Shown piece by piece: positions 62,082 through 64,000 of a stretch of 64,000 nucleotides of DNA (position 1 is the stretch's first letter; each line of letters begins with the position of its first letter). The notes below the pieces were generated by a model. It was given only the letters and a program-made list of their open reading frames with translations, did no database searches and was not told the origin of the DNA. This stretch comes from an uncultured Candidatus Saccharibacteria bacterium (lineage in GTDB: Bacteria; Patescibacteriota; Saccharimonadia; Saccharimonadales; Saccharimonadaceae). The DNA lies in the NCBI GenBank assembly GCA_946408595.1, contig CAMJSX010000001.1, forward strand, positions 120,356 through 184,355, given 5' to 3'. Both the position numbers and the translations under genes were made by a program.

Positions 62082-62756
62082 ATGAAAACCTTTAGCAGAA
62101 TGATATGGGGATTTGCGCTGATCGCGCTCGGTGTTATTATCGGCGGCAACGCAATGAAATGGTTCGATATCAATATTTTCTTTGATGGATGGTGGACACT
62201 ATTTATTATTGTCCCTTCCGCAGTCGACGTAATTGCAAAGCGTGAGCTTAGCTCTCTTATCGGTGTTCTAGTTGGCGTAGTGCTTCTACTCGCATGCCAA
62301 GATATTGTTGATTTTGGCGACATCTGGAAATTGATTCTCCCAGCCGTTTTGATTTTAATTGGCCTTTCTTTCATCTTCAAAGACGTCTTCAATTTTTCGA
62401 AGAAGAAAGAAATCGATCATTTGAACGATGTTGCTGGCGACAAAACAGAATACAATGCTACCTTTTCTGGCCAAAACATCAAGGTTGATGGCGAGTTCAA
62501 AGGCGTGAAGCTTTCGGCAATCTTTGGCGGAATCAAATATGATCTTTCCGAAGCTAAAATCAAAGGCAAACAAGTGCTTAACTGTACTGCCGTGTTTGGT
62601 GGAATTGATATCATCTTGCCAGAAGACGTGAATGTTGAGGTCGTTTCTTCCTCTGCCTTCGGTGGTGTTTCTCGTAAACGCGTGAACAAAGGCGATGGCT
62701 CGAAGATTGTTTATATTAACGCTAATTGCGCCTTCGGCGGAGTGGACATTAAATAA
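62082..62756 (+). CDS. LiaF-like membrane protein
   Basis: The 224-residue protein has four membrane segments in its first half (IWGFALIALGVIIGG, WWTLFIIVPSAVDVI, SLIGVLVGVVLLLAC, LILPAVLILIGLSFIF) and a beta-helical C-terminal domain with the recurring phrase FGGI/FGGV (SAIFGGIKYDLSEAKI, AVFGGIDIILPEDV, SAFGGVSRKRV, CAFGGVDIK). This is the LiaF/DUF5668 architecture, which in Firmicutes restrains an envelope-stress sensor kinase. No LiaRS pair is in the window. Its stop overlaps the next start. Confidence 0.8.
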   Translation: MKTFSRMIWGFALIALGVIIGGNAMKWFDINIFFDGWWTLFIIVPSAVDVIAKRELSSLIGVLVGVVLLLACQDIVDFGDIWKLILPAVLILIGLSFIFKDVFNFSKKKEIDHLNDVAGDKTEYNATFSGQNIKVDGEFKGVKLSAIFGGIKYDLSEAKIKGKQVLNCTAVFGGIDIILPEDVNVEVVSSSAFGGVSRKRVNKGDGSKIVYINANCAFGGVDIK

Positions 62757-63592
62757 TGACCACCTTTCAGAAGATAATTAAGTATTTCGCGATTTCGCTC
62801 GCTGCGGTCATAATCGTATCGATCGTATCGGGAATTACCTTCGGAATCTATGTCGCAGGGAACGTTATCGGACTAATCCGTAGTGATGATTCTGAGGTAT
62901 TAGAAAACCTAGAAGTGATTTCTGGTTCAGAGAATGCTTCCGCTTCAAAGCTTGAAGTCGAGCTTGGTGCGATGAACTTTTATATTAAGAAAGGCGACGA
63001 GTTCAAAGTTGAAGCCAATAAATCTGATGTGAAGTTTGAAGTAAAGGACAATGTTGCTTATATTAAGGATGACACACGTGGCGGTTGGTTTAACTTTGGC
63101 TCAATTAAGGGAAGTATTGTTGTATATATTCCAGGCGAGAGTGAAATCTTTGAAGGCGTCGTAATCAAAGGCGGAGCTGGGGTGATCAATATTGATGATC
63201 TAAAAACCCGTAACCTTCGCTTTGATATGGGTGCCGGAAAAGTTCTGATTTCAAATCTCGAGGTAACTGACGAAGCCAAAATTGATGGCGGCGCAGGGAA
63301 GATCGAGATTCTTGGCGGCACTATTCGTGACCTTGATCTAGATCTCGGTGTTGGCAAAACGGACATCCGTACGAAGTTGATCGGTCATTCCGAAATCGAT
63401 GCTGGTGTTGGGGCTGTCAACATTTCTTTGATTGGTTCTCGTGATGATTACGAGATTAAGTTTAGCAGAGGCCTAGGCGGCATTTCGGTTGATGGACAAG
63501 ATGTTTCTGATGGTGAAACTATTGGAAACGGGCTAAACTTCCTTAAGATTAGTGGGGGTGTTGGAAGTATCGACGTGAAGTTTGACGAATAA
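62756..63592 (+). CDS. LiaG/DUF4097-like membrane-anchored beta-helix protein
   Basis: The 278-residue protein has one N-terminal membrane segment (FAISLAAVIIVSIVSGITFGIYVAG) and a long right-handed beta-helix-like domain with repeating GxGxxxI turns (VIKGGAGVINIDDLKTRNLR, FDMGAGKVLISNLEVT, GVGKTDIRTKLIG). This matches DUF4097/LiaG-type putative adhesins. It is translationally coupled to the LiaF-like gene. Outside-facing topology is inferred. Confidence 0.78.
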   Translation: MTTFQKIIKYFAISLAAVIIVSIVSGITFGIYVAGNVIGLIRSDDSEVLENLEVISGSENASASKLEVELGAMNFYIKKGDEFKVEANKSDVKFEVKDNVAYIKDDTRGGWFNFGSIKGSIVVYIPGESEIFEGVVIKGGAGVINIDDLKTRNLRFDMGAGKVLISNLEVTDEAKIDGGAGKIEILGGTIRDLDLDLGVGKTDIRTKLIGHSEIDAGVGAVNISLIGSRDDYEIKFSRGLGGISVDGQDVSDGETIGNGLNFLKISGGVGSIDVKFDE

Positions 63593-63610
63593 TTGTTTAA
63601 CTTCAGCTAA

Positions 63611-63640
63611 AAAAAGGACCGCACGATGTGCGGCCTTTTT
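63611..63640 (+). terminator. Bidirectional terminator
   Basis: AAAAAGGACCGCAC-GAT-GTGCGG-CCTTTTT; it separates the LiaG-like gene from the convergent small gene. Confidence 0.9.
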
Positions 63641-63646
63641 GACAAG

Positions 63647-63817
63647 CTAATTGTCGTTAACTTTCTTAGTATTTGTAGGTACATATTTAAGTACAGCTTC
63701 TATGTTGCCTTCAACTTCAAAGAACCTTTCTCTTGCATCCCTTGGGGAACGTACGCTTGTTGGGGTGAGCACACCCCGCTCTTCTTCGGTTAAAAACGAC
63801 TTGTTCTGATTGGCCAT
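63647..63817 (-). CDS. Small protein of 56 residues, unknown function
   Basis: The start MANQNKSFLTEEERGVLTPT (ATG 63817) is chosen because GGGAGGTGAT lies 4-11 nt upstream; the track's longer version would include this site. The peptide is hydrophilic and charged (VRSPRDARERFFEVEGNIEA) without membrane segment or cysteines. TGGTATAAT on the minus strand (about 63861-63869) is a likely promoter. No family recognised. Confidence 0.6.
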   Translation of the reverse strand: MANQNKSFLTEEERGVLTPTSVRSPRDARERFFEVEGNIEAVLKYVPTNTKKVNDN

Positions 63818-63920
63818 ACCATCACCTCCCATTTTTGGCCTAACAAATGCTACCTCTGTATTATACCATGGGACTTTAGGGATAGCGAGGCTTAATTCTA
63901 TTGACAATAAAACAAAAATA

Positions 63921-63935
63921 AGACCCTTTGGGTCT
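63921..63935 (-). terminator. tRNA-Asn terminator
   Basis: AGACCC-AAA-GGGTCT followed on the minus strand by TTATTTTTG. Confidence 0.75.
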
Positions 63936-63947
63936 ATTTTTATTCTG

Positions 63948-64000
63948 TGGCTCCCCCGGCCAGACTCGAACTGGCAACCTCGAAGTTAACAGCTTCTTGC
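63948..64000 (-). tRNA. Partial tRNA-Asn (GTT), cut by the window edge
   Basis: On the minus strand the 3' part is visible: anticodon loop CTGTTAA with anticodon GTT, T arm GCCAG-TTCGAGT-CTGGC, acceptor 3' strand CGGGGGA, discriminator G and an encoded CCA. The 5' half (acceptor and D arm) lies outside the window. Confidence 0.9.

Overview
The window reads as a chromosomal segment of a small-genome, AT-rich bacterium of the Candidate Phyla Radiation, most likely Candidatus Saccharibacteria (TM7). The 16S gene carries the altered 515-region word GCGGTCATAC and the AACATAAAGG form of the 907 region, both familiar from that group. The proteins are short versions of core families, and there is a large set of T/S-rich secreted proteins. 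TGA works as a stop (mutM, miaA, the site-2 protease), so this is not a UGA-recoding lineage. No mobile element with a transposase or integrase, no CRISPR array and no dnaA/oriC was seen.

Layout. 1-5.2 kb: P-loop kinases, polA carrying an in-frame palindromic insert, and a small NrdD-like protein under a palindromic operator. 5.2-9.4 kb: mutM-holA, rpsT (opposite strand), a DHH-family pseudo-enzyme, tRNA-Asp, rpsU. 9.4-14 kb: adk, map, ftsA, ftsZ, a zinc-less nrdR and a thioredoxin-like protein. 14-19 kb: a secreted protein, then ileS behind a T-box riboswitch. 19-23.3 kb: two tiny ORFs and a three-gene cell-surface locus. 23.3-29.7 kb: rplU, parAB, rsh, tRNA-Thr, a membrane glycosyltransferase unit, tRNA-Val. 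29.8-38.3 kb: racemase-like protein, AEC transporter, thrS-miaA, regulator/MBL-like/site-2 protease unit, a structured RNA, a Nudix-RNase H fusion, and a RimB/RimK pair. 38.3-43 kb: RNase P RNA, the minus-strand infC-rpmI-rplT-rpmB operon, comM, a candidate sRNA, tmRNA, and a ~340-nt unassigned structured RNA. 43-51 kb: VirD4/TraG-like ATPase, gyrB, gyrA. 51-58 kb: secreted protein, a solitary 16S gene with its own processing stem and terminator, two unknown genes, and small metabolic/RNA-modification genes. 58-64 kb: KGG protein, ImmA-like peptidase, rpsA-like S1 protein, acyl-CoA ligase, LiaF/LiaG-like pair, partial tRNA-Asn.

Recurring themes. (1) Many genes have an extended -10 box (TGnTATAAT) ending exactly 6 nt before the start codon, which predicts leaderless mRNAs; others use ordinary Shine-Dalgarno sites, and the 16S anti-SD is intact. 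(2) GC-rich hairpin elements are scattered in an AT-rich genome: one in frame in polA, two homologous copies with covarying stems in front of RNA genes, T-arm-derived hairpins after two tRNAs, and tandem hairpins after rpsA. (3) Several enzymes have kept their fold but lost catalytic residues (DHH protein, glutamate racemase-like protein, Nudix domain, thioredoxin-like protein), and NrdR has lost its zinc ribbon cysteines.

The best candidates for undescribed biology are the covarying element pair (35.7 and 38.3 kb), the unassigned structured RNAs (35.8 and 42.5-42.9 kb), the polA palindromic insert, and the NrdR/NrdD-like pair. All functional statements come from reading the sequence; no database search was run.
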